A stretch of DNA of 49,343 bases from Candidatus Hydrogenedentota bacterium (GTDB lineage Bacteria > Hydrogenedentota > Hydrogenedentia > Hydrogenedentales > JAGMZX01), in assembly GCA_029556545.1 (NCBI GenBank), contig JAKQEQ010000097.1, positions 1 through 49,343 on the forward strand. The letters run 5' to 3'. Positions 32,689-40,749 of the stretch are shown here, piece after piece. The notes beneath the pieces are model-generated. The model made no database searches. It was not told the origin of the DNA and saw only the letters and a list, made by a program, of their open reading frames with translations. The translations under genes were made by a program, and so were the position numbers. The first letter of the stretch is position 1, and each line of letters begins with the position of its first letter.

Positions 32689-32727
32689 TTTACGTCCTTT
32701 GGGTCGCTTAGGTCGTTTTGGCCCCTT
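32689..32727 (-). repeat. Family F repeat, inverted copy
   Basis: Reading the minus strand gives gacctaagcgacccaaagg and then acgtaaa, similar to 32569-32610. Paired with that copy it could form a long, imperfect hairpin between two converging genes and might help end transcription of both. Confidence 0.5.
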
Positions 32728-32765
32728 GAGGCATCTCCCTCCCCGCGCTATGTGGGTCCCGCAGT

Positions 32766-33032
32766 TTACGGCTTGGCGTGGGTGTAGGCCCACTTCCTGC
32801 GCGGCGCCTTCTGAAACTTGCCCGCTTTGATGTAACGCGCGCACACCTTGATCCGGCGCACGCGCCCGTTCTCGTCCACAACGCGGATGGTCTGCAGATT
32901 GGGCTTCCAGCGCCGCTTCGTGATGCCAGTCACGTTTTGGCCGATGCCGCCCTCGCGCTTCGCCTTGCCGCGCCGGACTACCCGGTTACCTACTTGCGGT
33001 CGCTTGCCGCTGTATTCGCATACACGCGCCAT
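32766..33032 (-). CDS. rpmB: Ribosomal protein L28
   Basis: This 88-residue protein of the large ribosomal subunit begins MARVCEYSGKRPQVGN and ends KWAYTHAKP. It has the family core VTGITKRRWKPNLQTIRV. The length is at the long end of the family. An AGGAGG site lies eight bases before the ATG at 33032. The gene stands alone, facing gspD. Confidence 0.95.
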   Translation of the reverse strand: MARVCEYSGKRPQVGNRVVRRGKAKREGGIGQNVTGITKRRWKPNLQTIRVVDENGRVRRIKVCARYIKAGKFQKAPRRKWAYTHAKP

Positions 33033-33098
33033 GTGTTCGCCTCCTGGAATATTGTGCGTTCCATTGCGCCGCCACGCTATCCAACCCCTTGCCGCGCC

Positions 33099-33128
33099 TT
33101 GGGTTCCTCCGGCGTCTGGTGGTATACT
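33099..33128 (+). promoter_or_regulatory. Sigma-70-type promoter for the lipoprotein/rlmN genes
   Basis: TTGGGT (33099-33104) and TATACT (33123-33128) are 18 bases apart. The -10 matches five of six. It lies in the divergent gap with rpmB and would give a leader of about 100 bases. Confidence 0.45.
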
Positions 33129-33235
33129 TGGCGGTCAGAGAGAAGGAAGTTTAGCATACTGTCGCGGCCGGTTCAAGCGAACGGCGGTGGTGCGACTTCT
33201 CCCGCGTTGCCAAGGAATTCAGGTAACCCGACTCC

Positions 33236-34075
33236 ATGAAACGCCTCATCGCACTCGCAATCCTCCCGATGATCGTCGCCGCGTGCCAGCGCCCCGGCAA
33301 GGAACTGGTCCGTGCGCCGCTGCCGCCCGGCGCGCCCGACGCGGCGGTCATCCTGGCCGACCTGGCGGCGCACGACGCGGCGGTACAGTCGTTTCGCGGG
33401 CCGTGTTCGGTGACGCTGGAGTCGCCGGATCTCGCCGGGAAGCAGGTGCTGCATAAGAGCAGCGTGTATTTTCTGCGACCGGACAAACTCCACGTGACGG
33501 GTCGGAAATATGGCAGCACGGTGATGCGGTTGACCTCGGTGGGCGGGGAATTCCTCATCGAGTTCCCTTCCGAGAAGGAGTACTACTACCGCTTTGAAGG
33601 CGAGCGCGTCGAGAGTGTCGCCTTCAGCGTATCGCCGTCGGACATCGCGCGGGAGATGTTCTTCCCGGAACCGTGGGCAACCTTGGACGGCGCGCAGACG
33701 CGCCTGAGCACCTATGACGCCGCGAGCCAGTCCGCGCGATTCGAGGTGTTCGAGGCGGACGGCCGGCACATCCGCCGCGTGGTCACGGTGCAGGGCCCGC
33801 CGTGGGTCCTCGTACGTAACGAGCGGCTCGACCACGCGGGAAGGGCGGTATCCGTCACAACGCTCAGCGATTACCGGCGCTTCGACGGCGTGTACATGCC
33901 CACCACGGTCGAGGCGGTGTTTCCACTCGACGCGACATCGATGACACTGAGTTTCCGGGAGATCAGGACCAATACGCCGATCGAAGACGCCTGGTTCGAC
34001 ATCGACGCACGCGCGCGAGAACTGCGCATACTCCTGGACAAGACCGCGGACCGGCCCCAGCAGGGCAAATATTGA
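33236..34075 (+). CDS. LolA/LolB-like lipoprotein
   Basis: This 279-residue lipoprotein starts MKRLIALAILPMIVAAC, with a lipobox ending at Cys17, so it should be anchored in the periplasmic or outer membrane leaflet. The body is a beta-rich half-barrel type of sequence (VYFLRPDKLHVTGRKYGS, FLIEFPSEKEYYY, YMPTTVEAVFP) like LolA/LolB and related DUF4292 proteins that bind lipid or lipoprotein acyl chains. It is followed after 29 bases by rlmN. Confidence 0.7.
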   Translation: MKRLIALAILPMIVAACQRPGKELVRAPLPPGAPDAAVILADLAAHDAAVQSFRGPCSVTLESPDLAGKQVLHKSSVYFLRPDKLHVTGRKYGSTVMRLTSVGGEFLIEFPSEKEYYYRFEGERVESVAFSVSPSDIAREMFFPEPWATLDGAQTRLSTYDAASQSARFEVFEADGRHIRRVVTVQGPPWVLVRNERLDHAGRAVSVTTLSDYRRFDGVYMPTTVEAVFPLDATSMTLSFREIRTNTPIEDAWFDIDARARELRILLDKTADRPQQGKY

Positions 34076-34104
34076 GGCCGTTTGCCTCCCCCGGAGTACT
34101 ACAC

Positions 34105-35214
34105 ATGGCAAACGACGACAAGATCGCATTGACCGGCAAGACCGCGCGGGAATTGGCGGAAGCCCTGGAGCTCAAGGCGTATCAGGGGCGGCAGTTGTTT
34201 CAGTGGCTGCACAAGCGGCGCGTCTTCGATTTCGAGCGCATGACCGACCTGCCCAAGTCGCTGCGCGAACGACTGCGCGCGGAGTGCATGCCCGCGCAGC
34301 TCGCCGTCATCGAAATGCGTGAATCGCCCCGGACCGGAACGCGAAAGGCGTTGCTGCAACTGCCGGACGGGGAGGCGGTCGAGGCCGTGCTCATCCGGGA
34401 CGGGGAGCGGCTGACGGTGTGCCTGTCGTCTCAAGTGGGGTGCCCCCTGCAATGCGCGTTCTGCGCCACGGGACTCGCCGGCTTCACGCGCAACCTGTCG
34501 CCCGGCGAGATCGTCGAGCAGGCGCTTCACCTGCTTGTGGGGGAAGACCTCGAGGGGCGCACGCCGAATATCGTGTTCATGGGCATGGGCGAACCATTCC
34601 GGAATTACGACGCCGTCATGAGCGCGATTCGCCTGCTGATGGAAGCGGACGGCCTCGGCATCGGCGCACGGAAGATTACGCTGTCCACCGCGGGCGAGGC
34701 GAAGGCCATCGAGCGCTTCGCCTGGGAGGGGTTGCAGGTGCGGCTCAGCGTGTCGTTGCACGCGGCCAATGACGCGTTGCGCGACCGCCTGGTGCCGCTG
34801 AACCGGCGCTATCCCTTGGACCGCCTGCGCGAGGCGATCGAGACGTATACCCACGAATCCGGGCGTCAAATCACCTTCGAGTGGACGCTGCTGGAGGGCG
34901 TGAACGACGAGCCGCACCACGCGCGCGAGTTGCTCGAGTACGCGGGAGGGCTCAAGGCGTTCGTTAACCTCATTCCCTGGAATCCCGTCCCCGGCATGCC
35001 GTTTCAGCCCTCGACAAAGCAGCGGGCCCAGGCGTTTCGGGACGTTCTCGTCGAGGGCGGCGTCAAGGCCACGTTGCGCGCGGAAAAGGGCCAGGACATC
35101 GACGCCGCTTGCGGCCAACTCCGCCGCACGCGGGCGATGGAAGCACGCGCGGCCAGCGCGGGCACGCCGGAGACCGGCCAAGGCGGGAGTGTGGCACGGG
35201 CGTCCCGCCCGTGA
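34105..35214 (+). CDS. rlmN: Dual-specificity rRNA/tRNA adenine-C2 methyltransferase RlmN
   Basis: This 369-residue radical-SAM enzyme methylates A2503 of 23S rRNA and A37 of some tRNAs. The iron-sulphur cluster motif is CPLQCAFC (Cys113, Cys117, Cys120), and a GMGEPF motif follows. The methyl-carrying cysteine is near residue 336 in AACGQL. The 33 residues after it form an unusual tail whose last eight (SVARASRP), and the stop codon, come from a family B repeat. The start at 34105 has a GGAG site; the longer frame from 34072 lacks one. Confidence 0.95.
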   Translation: MANDDKIALTGKTARELAEALELKAYQGRQLFQWLHKRRVFDFERMTDLPKSLRERLRAECMPAQLAVIEMRESPRTGTRKALLQLPDGEAVEAVLIRDGERLTVCLSSQVGCPLQCAFCATGLAGFTRNLSPGEIVEQALHLLVGEDLEGRTPNIVFMGMGEPFRNYDAVMSAIRLLMEADGLGIGARKITLSTAGEAKAIERFAWEGLQVRLSVSLHAANDALRDRLVPLNRRYPLDRLREAIETYTHESGRQITFEWTLLEGVNDEPHHARELLEYAGGLKAFVNLIPWNPVPGMPFQPSTKQRAQAFRDVLVEGGVKATLRAEKGQDIDAACGQLRRTRAMEARAASAGTPETGQGGSVARASRP

Positions 35215-35244
35215 TTCCAGACATGGGCAAGATGCCCATGCCAC
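35191..35244 (+). repeat. Family B composite palindromic repeat (full copy)
   Basis: There are two hairpins of the same 8-3-8 shape: CACGGGCG-tcc-CGCCCGTG (35195-35213) and CATGGGCA-aga-TGCCCATG (35222-35240). They differ at stem positions but still pair. The rlmN stop codon (35212-35214) is inside the first hairpin. All three minus-strand frames and at least one plus-strand frame are open through it. Confidence 0.85.
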
Positions 35245-35290
35245 GGCAAACCCTCGCCCTGCCCTCTGCCGCGGGGGAAGGGGATGAAAC

Positions 35291-35315
35291 ACACGCTGAA
35301 GCGTGTACTACGAAC
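35291..35315 (-). repeat. Family D palindromic repeat, copy 3
   Basis: The core ACACGCT-ga-AGCGTGT (35291-35306) is a perfect 7-2-7 palindrome. The flank actacgaac is the reverse of the gttcgtagt flank seen at 397 and 541. Confidence 0.8.
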
Positions 35316-35332
35316 AGCAGGCCAAATACAAG

Positions 35333-35362
35333 ACTGGCGGCCAAGTTTCCTCGGCCGCCAGT
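35333..35362 (-). terminator. Hairpin terminator candidate for the pilin gene
   Basis: A perfect 10-bp stem (ACTGGCGGCC with GGCCGCCAGT) encloses a 10-base loop. On the minus strand it is followed by cttgtattt, a short T-rich run. It begins 68 bases after the pilin stop codon. The stem is strong but the T-tract is modest. Confidence 0.55.
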
Positions 35363-35429
35363 CCGCTTCTCCCGCCCCCCTTCTCAGCCCGCCCGCACTC
35401 CCGGCCAGAACGCGGGCCATTGGCCGTTA

Positions 35430-35870
35430 TCAGCTATGCCCCAGGACCGGGCTCGCGGCGGTCGCGTCGCCGCCTTCTTCCGCGCGAATCACGCCCGAGG
35501 CGTCGGTGTAGAAGCCCCGGTTGCCGGTGACGCCGTACTGCGCCGCATTGGCGTTCGCGGTGAAGTTCGCCGCGTCGCCGGCCATCACGTAGTTGTAACC
35601 GCTCTTCGTCCCGGACCAGACGCCATCGAGAAACGGCGGCGTAGCCGTGGTCAGGTCGTCAAAACTGCCCGTATACTGAAAATGGCTCCCGTGGTAAGCG
35701 GTTTGCGCGCCGACGATGGTGCGGAGGTTGCCCACGGCAGCGGACTCGTTGGACTGCATACGCGAACGCAGCAGGTTGGGGATTGCAATTGCCGCGATAA
35801 TCGCGATAATCGCAACCACAATCATGAGTTCAATCAGCGTAAAGCCTTTTTTCGTGCACATCTTGTTCAT
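35430..35870 (-). CDS. Type IV pilin-like protein
   Basis: This 146-residue prepilin has the leader MNKMCTKKG before FTLIELMIVVAIIAIIAAIAIPN. The helix continues as NLLRSRMQSNESAAVGNLRTIVGAQTAYH. This resembles the general PilA/GspG-type pilins with a NESAAVGNLR segment common in Planctomycetes, Deltaproteobacteria and similar groups. It is not part of the gsp operon and has its own sigma-54-like promoter and terminator. It could be the pilus subunit of a type IV pilus, or a second pseudopilin. A GGGAG site precedes the ATG at 35870. Confidence 0.9.
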   Translation of the reverse strand: MNKMCTKKGFTLIELMIVVAIIAIIAAIAIPNLLRSRMQSNESAAVGNLRTIVGAQTAYHGSHFQYTGSFDDLTTATPPFLDGVWSGTKSGYNYVMAGDAANFTANANAAQYGVTGNRGFYTDASGVIRAEEGGDATAASPVLGHS

Positions 35871-35962
35871 ATTCCGTTCTCCCTTGTTTCGGCACCCGGA
35901 TTAATCCACAAGCCCTCGCCGCAGGGCCTGCCACCATCAATTTCAACTGTCAGCAATTCAAG

Positions 35963-35978
35963 GGCAACATCCGTGCCA
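35963..35978 (-). promoter_or_regulatory. Sigma-54-type promoter for the pilin gene
   Basis: On the minus strand the sequence TGGCAC-N5-TTGCC matches the -24/-12 consensus, with both GG and GC invariant pairs and exact spacing. The start point would be near 35951, giving a leader of about 80 bases before the pilin. Pilin genes in other bacteria are often sigma-54-dependent. No enhancer-binding regulator gene is in the window. Confidence 0.65.
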
Positions 35979-36169
35979 AGCTGTGGCATATTTCGTAAGT
36001 CATTGCGATACAGTAGTTTATGCTTATATGAATACTGCGCATAGTTGGCGGAGTGGGGTGAATTCTACTACGCGGCACGTCGCGCGGTGACATTTTTTGT
36101 CACTTCCGCCACAGTTCCGCCAGCGAGACACGGGGAGAGGATGCCCAAGAACAGCGCCCGGGGCAGGTC

Positions 36170-37531
36170 TCAGAAAACCACCACTTCCACGCGCTTGCGG
36201 TGCTCTCCGCTGGGATGGAAGATGATCAGGTCTTCCGCCGCGTTCCGGTTGAGGTCGTGGGCCCGCGCCACGCCGAAGCTGGGAATCTGTACGGTATGCC
36301 AAGGGCGGCGGGAGATGAAGTGGTCGGGACTGCCGACATATACGGCCAGTTCGTCCCGCCGCGTGGCGAGGGAAAGGTCGAGCCGTCCGTCCCCGTCGAA
36401 GTCCGCCAGGGTGTGGCCGACCTGCTCCTTGCCTTCCGGCGCATCGATGGTGAGTCCGTCCTGCAGGCTCGGGGCGCTGGGGAACGCGCCATCGCGAAAG
36501 AGGTAGACGTCGGCCTCGACGCGGACCTTTCCGCGCAGCACGAAATTCATGATGTTGCGTGGGCCGAACGGCACGCGCACAAAGATCATATCCAGATAGT
36601 CGTCACCGTCGACATCCGCGAGAACGCCACTTGCGAAAGCGCCTTTGGCGTGGAACGTGGCCGTGGGCTGTTCGGGGTATTCACACAACCCTGTGGCCAA
36701 GTAGACTTGGGTGAGCACCTCCAGGTTCACCGTCCCGCGGGTCTGGGTGACCATGATATCCGGCCAGCCATCCTGGTTGATATCGGCCATGCGCACGCTC
36801 GCGTCCCACTTCTCCTCGAGGTCCACCGGGATGCGGAAGCGGTCCCGCTCAGCCCAGTGTTCGCCGTATGCGAAGTCCGCGTATTCATCCGTGAGAAAGG
36901 CGAGGCCCTTTTGCAGCGAATCCGGCACGTCAAAGACGTGGAAGGTCGGGTACCGGTGCGACACGGAGAGATGCGTTGCCGAGGAAACGCTGCTCGCTAC
37001 ATCGCATTGAATCTCCGCGAGCGCGGAATCCCCACGCCGTACCTCGACGCCGAGCGGCACGGGGATCAGCCACTCGTCCATGCCGTCTCCATCCAGGTCC
37101 ACCGCCACGTTGCGCAGGAAGCGGGGCTCTTTGCCTCCGCTTGGCAACAGCGAGTAAAAGGGAATGCGATCAGCGGCTGCGAAGGCCCCGGCCGCGTAGC
37201 GGTACAGCGTCGCGCCTTTGGCGTCCAGCGCCACCAGTTCGACGGGCGGCGCGCCGTCCCTTTCGGCCAGCATAAGGGCGCCGACTTCCGGCGACAATTC
37301 GATGACCGTCGCGGGCGCTGCGGGGTAGCTTCCGTCTTCCCTGCCAAAGTATATGCCAAGCCCTTTTCTCGGCGGGGCGCTTTTTTCATCGCAGTACAGG
37401 ACCAGTATGTCCCCCACTCCGTCCAGATTGAGGTCGGTTGCGGTCACGTCGCAGACATTTTCGGGCGCTTCAAGGATGTAGTTGGCGGGGGCGGCGAGAA
37501 CCACAAGCCCAATTCCGGCAAGAACGAGCAT
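36170..37531 (-). CDS. Secreted FG-GAP/VCBS repeat protein
   Basis: This 453-residue exported protein has a signal peptide (MLVLAGIGLVVLAAPA). Beta-propeller repeats of the FG-GAP type follow, each with a calcium-binding loop: DLNLDGVGD, DLDGDGMDE, DINQDGWPD, DVDGDDYLD and DFDGDGRLD. Such proteins lie on the cell surface or in the periplasm and bind other proteins or glycans; the role here is unknown. AGGAG precedes the ATG at 37531. Confidence 0.85.
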   Translation of the reverse strand: MLVLAGIGLVVLAAPANYILEAPENVCDVTATDLNLDGVGDILVLYCDEKSAPPRKGLGIYFGREDGSYPAAPATVIELSPEVGALMLAERDGAPPVELVALDAKGATLYRYAAGAFAAADRIPFYSLLPSGGKEPRFLRNVAVDLDGDGMDEWLIPVPLGVEVRRGDSALAEIQCDVASSVSSATHLSVSHRYPTFHVFDVPDSLQKGLAFLTDEYADFAYGEHWAERDRFRIPVDLEEKWDASVRMADINQDGWPDIMVTQTRGTVNLEVLTQVYLATGLCEYPEQPTATFHAKGAFASGVLADVDGDDYLDMIFVRVPFGPRNIMNFVLRGKVRVEADVYLFRDGAFPSAPSLQDGLTIDAPEGKEQVGHTLADFDGDGRLDLSLATRRDELAVYVGSPDHFISRRPWHTVQIPSFGVARAHDLNRNAAEDLIIFHPSGEHRKRVEVVVF

Positions 37532-37613
37532 GGGAACGTCTCCTGAGTTCGGCCGGCGGCTCGGGGCGCATGGCGTCCGTCCTGGAACCGGTTGGGGCCG
37601 GCACTACGTATGA

Positions 37614-37627
37614 CGGGCTGAAGCCCG
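37614..37627. repeat. Family D palindromic repeat, copy 4
   Basis: The core is CGGGCT-ga-AGCCCG, a perfect 6-2-6 palindrome, in the gap between the FG-GAP gene and the small gene ending at 37690. The stem differs from the other copies, with pairing preserved. Confidence 0.75.
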
Positions 37628-37689
37628 CATTACAACCACGACCGTTTCTGTTATATATGCCTTGTGGCGGGGAAGGTGTTCCCGGGCAA

Positions 37690-38118
37690 TCAGAATAATT
37701 CGCTGATCTTGTCTCGCAGCAGCCGGGTCCGAGCCAGCGTCTCCCGGAGGCGTGCGACGGCAACGGCGTCGCGATTCGATTCCGCGTGCCGCAACGCCGC
37801 CTGTAGCGCGTCGGCCAATGCCGTCATCTGTTGTTCCATAATCTGCGACATTTGCCGGCGGGTGGGCACCCGGGTCTTGAGAATGACCCGCGCTTCGAGA
37901 AGGGCCTGTTCGTCCGCGGCGACATCGTCGAGCAGCGCGGCCGGGGGTTCGATGATGCGCACGAGGTCATGGTTTCGCAAGAAATCCAGCAGCGCCTGTT
38001 CGGTCAGGCCGGCGCATTCCGGGCTTCGCCGACAATGAACCAGCAACTCGCTGACGGCGACCAGCGGATTGGGGGCCCCGTCCAAGTAATCGAGACAGTG
38101 TTGTTCCACGCTTTCCAT
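37690..38118 (-). CDS. Uncharacterised 142-residue helical protein
   Basis: I do not recognise this protein. It has no signal peptide or membrane helix and is largely helical (LTEQALLDFLRNHDLVRIIEPP, then MSQIMEQQMTALADALQAALRHAESN). This suggests a small winged-helix-like or coiled-coil fold. The ATG at 38118 has only a weak GTGAA site, and it lies 66 bases downstream of the alpha-mannosidase gene on the same strand. Coding use matches its neighbours. The longer frame to 38220 overlaps the mannosidase and is unlikely. Confidence 0.6.
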   Translation of the reverse strand: MESVEQHCLDYLDGAPNPLVAVSELLVHCRRSPECAGLTEQALLDFLRNHDLVRIIEPPAALLDDVAADEQALLEARVILKTRVPTRRQMSQIMEQQMTALADALQAALRHAESNRDAVAVARLRETLARTRLLRDKISELF

Positions 38119-38183
38119 GTTCACTTCACGACTCCGAACCGGCCGACGGTTGGGTTTGGGAAATGGGATGATGCTAATGGCTC

Positions 38184-40613
38184 TCACTCCTCGAGCAAGT
38201 CCACTTCGGACAGGGTCCACGTCTGGGGGTCGATGCGGACGGTCTTGATCTCGTGCGGGGCGAACACAAGCTCGAATCGCTGGTCGAAATAGGGCAGGTG
38301 GAGGGTCGTTTTCGCGGGGCGTCCCGCTGTTTCGTATCCGCGAATGATGAGATCCCGGCCGGTCTCACTCTGCTTGACCACGGACAGGAGTACGTTGTCT
38401 GAATCCGTGCCGATGAGTTGGGCGTTGGTACGGCGCGTTCCGGGATGGCTCGATTCGAGATGGGCCACCAGCGGCACGTTCAGTTCCCACGCCTGTTTCA
38501 CTATGCGGGCGTCCTGCCAAGGTCCCGCGTGCGGAACGAGGCGCAGGCGCGCTTCATGCCAACCCTGGTCCATTACGGGGTGCATGGCGTCCGCGTCGAC
38601 TCGCACGGGGTCATGGTGCGCGTATAGGGGGCTCCGCAGCACGGTGACGCGCATGACGTTGTCCAACACGTCAAACCCATACTGGCCATCGTTGAGCACG
38701 GCAAATCCATAAGGCAATCCGTCAACCTGTCCGGTGAGATCAAACCATTGCTGTCCCGGTTCCTCGTCGCCACGCGTGTCCCGCTCCTGGAAACCGTAGG
38801 GCGCGTCGTAGGTGGCGACGCCGGAGCCGATGCGCGTGTCGAATGCGAGTTTGAGCGCGCTGTGCGCTTCCTGCCAGTTAACACGCAGCAGGCAATCGAT
38901 GATTTCCAGGTCACGGTGCAGCGTGACCTCCTGCACCGCCACCGAATTGCGCCACCGGGAAACGGCCTGCACCGTGGCCAGCACGTCGCCCTGCTCGACG
39001 ATCCGCAGTCGCGCTTCGCCGAAGCGCCCCGCTTCCGTCCGGTAACCGGCGACACCGTGGCTCCAAGAGTCGGAGCCATCGACCAGCGCCGCGAGCACAT
39101 TGCCCCTGTTGAGCACCTCGGCGCGATACTGCTTATCAAACAACCGGGAAATGCAGCCTGAGTTGGGGTCGAATTCCAGGCGCCACCATTCATTTTCGAG
39201 GAAGTCGTGGCCCGCGTCCAGTCGATTCATCAGCTTTCTGGCTTCGCCGCCGCCGCGCACATGATAGATGCGGTATCCGGTTGCGGGGACTTCCGCGGTA
39301 AAGGCGAGCCGGCTGTCGCCGGGACGCTCATGCCGAATGCGCTGGATGGACACCGGGTTTTCCGTGTCGTCCACCAGATGAAGCGGCGCATCGAGTCCGC
39401 GCGCCGCCGTGCCGGATGCGACCACGGGTTGGCGCACGGGCCACGTCAGCGGATTGACAACGACAATGGTGTTGCCCTCGGCGGAGGTGTCGATATCGCG
39501 CGCGATGGACTGGATGGCCTCATTGACAATTACGTGGGCGCGATGGCGGGCCGCGCCAAGCTGGTCGCGGGTGTCCTCATAGGTGGATTCGAGACTGGTT
39601 CCCGCGAGGATGTCGTGAAACTGATTGTAAAGCAGGTCTTTCCAGGCTTTTTCGAACTGGTCGTGGGGGTATTCGCGCGCGTTCAGGAGCCAGGCCGCCG
39701 TTGCGAAGCGCTCCGCCGTCATGAGCGCGTGCTCGACCTGGCGATGGAGCCGCTTGAGCCACGCATGGGCGCTGTAACAGCCCCGGGCGTGGTGCTGCAG
39801 ATCGCGGTCTATGGTGGGAAACCATTCCGGGCCGTGGGTATCGAGCAAGTCTTTGAAGTAACGACCGAGCGTGGAGAATATGACCGCGGAGCCGCCCTCC
39901 TTCGCGCGCGCGTCGAGGATAGCGCGGATCGCCTGTTTCGTCGGACCGCCGCCGTGGTTGCCCACGCCGTAGAACCCGAGCACATGTTGTTGGCCGGGGT
40001 TCAGGTGGCGGGACTTGGGCAGATCGGCGAGCAGGCGCGGCGCGTCGGTGGCGCTGTAGCACACGGGTATCTGGCTCGCAAGGACCTTCGATCCGTCTTT
40101 CGCGCGCCACCAGAACGTCGTACCGTCGGGATAGGTCATCTCGCACTCGGGATCGGGCCGCATGAAGACATAGGATTCGATCCCGAGCTTTTTCAGAATC
40201 TGCGGGAGCGTGCCCGCGTGACCGAAGCTGTCCGGATTGAACCCGACCGTCGCTCGGACGCCGAAAGCGCGCTCGAAGTAGCGTTGGGAATAGAGCCCAT
40301 GCCTTACAAATGACTCGCCGCACGGCACGTTGCAGTCCGGCTCGACCCACAGGCCGCCGACGACTTCCCATCGGCCTTCCCGGACGCGATCGCGCAGTTC
40401 GTCGAACAGTGTGGGTTCCGTCGTCTCGAACCATTGGTAGAAAGAGGCGCTGGAGGCGGTGAAGGTGAATTCCGGGGTTTCGCGCATGCGTTCGAGGGCG
40501 CTGCGAAATGTCGCGCGCACCTCTCCGCAGCCTTCGGTCCACCGCCACAGCCACGTGGGATCAATGTGGCCGTGGCCGATCATGTGAATCGTCATGTCGG
40601 ACCGCGCACTCAT
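38184..40613 (-). CDS. GH38 alpha-mannosidase
   Basis: This 809-residue family 38 glycoside hydrolase is probably cytosolic, since it has no signal peptide. The zinc and active-site motifs are intact: GHGHIDPTWLW near residue 13, and the nucleophile Asp in GFNPDSFGH. It also has the central three-helix and C-terminal beta-sandwich regions (YEDTRDQLGAARHRAH; NGCISRLFD replaced here by NSGCISRLFD). It removes alpha-linked mannose from glycans. The gene has a TATACT promoter at 40682-40711. An AAGGAATGAGG site precedes the ATG at 40613. Confidence 0.93.
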   Translation of the reverse strand: MSARSDMTIHMIGHGHIDPTWLWRWTEGCGEVRATFRSALERMRETPEFTFTASSASFYQWFETTEPTLFDELRDRVREGRWEVVGGLWVEPDCNVPCGESFVRHGLYSQRYFERAFGVRATVGFNPDSFGHAGTLPQILKKLGIESYVFMRPDPECEMTYPDGTTFWWRAKDGSKVLASQIPVCYSATDAPRLLADLPKSRHLNPGQQHVLGFYGVGNHGGGPTKQAIRAILDARAKEGGSAVIFSTLGRYFKDLLDTHGPEWFPTIDRDLQHHARGCYSAHAWLKRLHRQVEHALMTAERFATAAWLLNAREYPHDQFEKAWKDLLYNQFHDILAGTSLESTYEDTRDQLGAARHRAHVIVNEAIQSIARDIDTSAEGNTIVVVNPLTWPVRQPVVASGTAARGLDAPLHLVDDTENPVSIQRIRHERPGDSRLAFTAEVPATGYRIYHVRGGGEARKLMNRLDAGHDFLENEWWRLEFDPNSGCISRLFDKQYRAEVLNRGNVLAALVDGSDSWSHGVAGYRTEAGRFGEARLRIVEQGDVLATVQAVSRWRNSVAVQEVTLHRDLEIIDCLLRVNWQEAHSALKLAFDTRIGSGVATYDAPYGFQERDTRGDEEPGQQWFDLTGQVDGLPYGFAVLNDGQYGFDVLDNVMRVTVLRSPLYAHHDPVRVDADAMHPVMDQGWHEARLRLVPHAGPWQDARIVKQAWELNVPLVAHLESSHPGTRRTNAQLIGTDSDNVLLSVVKQSETGRDLIIRGYETAGRPAKTTLHLPYFDQRFELVFAPHEIKTVRIDPQTWTLSEVDLLEE

Positions 40614-40681
40614 GCCTCATTCCTTCCGCCGTCACGCCGCGCGCCTGGGCGCATACCGTTGTTTCCCGCAGCATCGTGGCT

Positions 40682-40711
40682 AGTATACGGCCTGGGTCCA
40701 CTCCCGCTCAA
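40682..40711 (-). promoter_or_regulatory. Sigma-70-type promoter for GH38
   Basis: On the minus strand, TTGAGC (40711-40706) and TATACT (40687-40682) are 18 bases apart. The -35 matches four of six and the -10 five of six. The leader is about 60 bases. Confidence 0.5.
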
Positions 40712-40749
40712 AGTTTCCTCTTGCGGCCGCATACTTCTTTCAGATCGGA

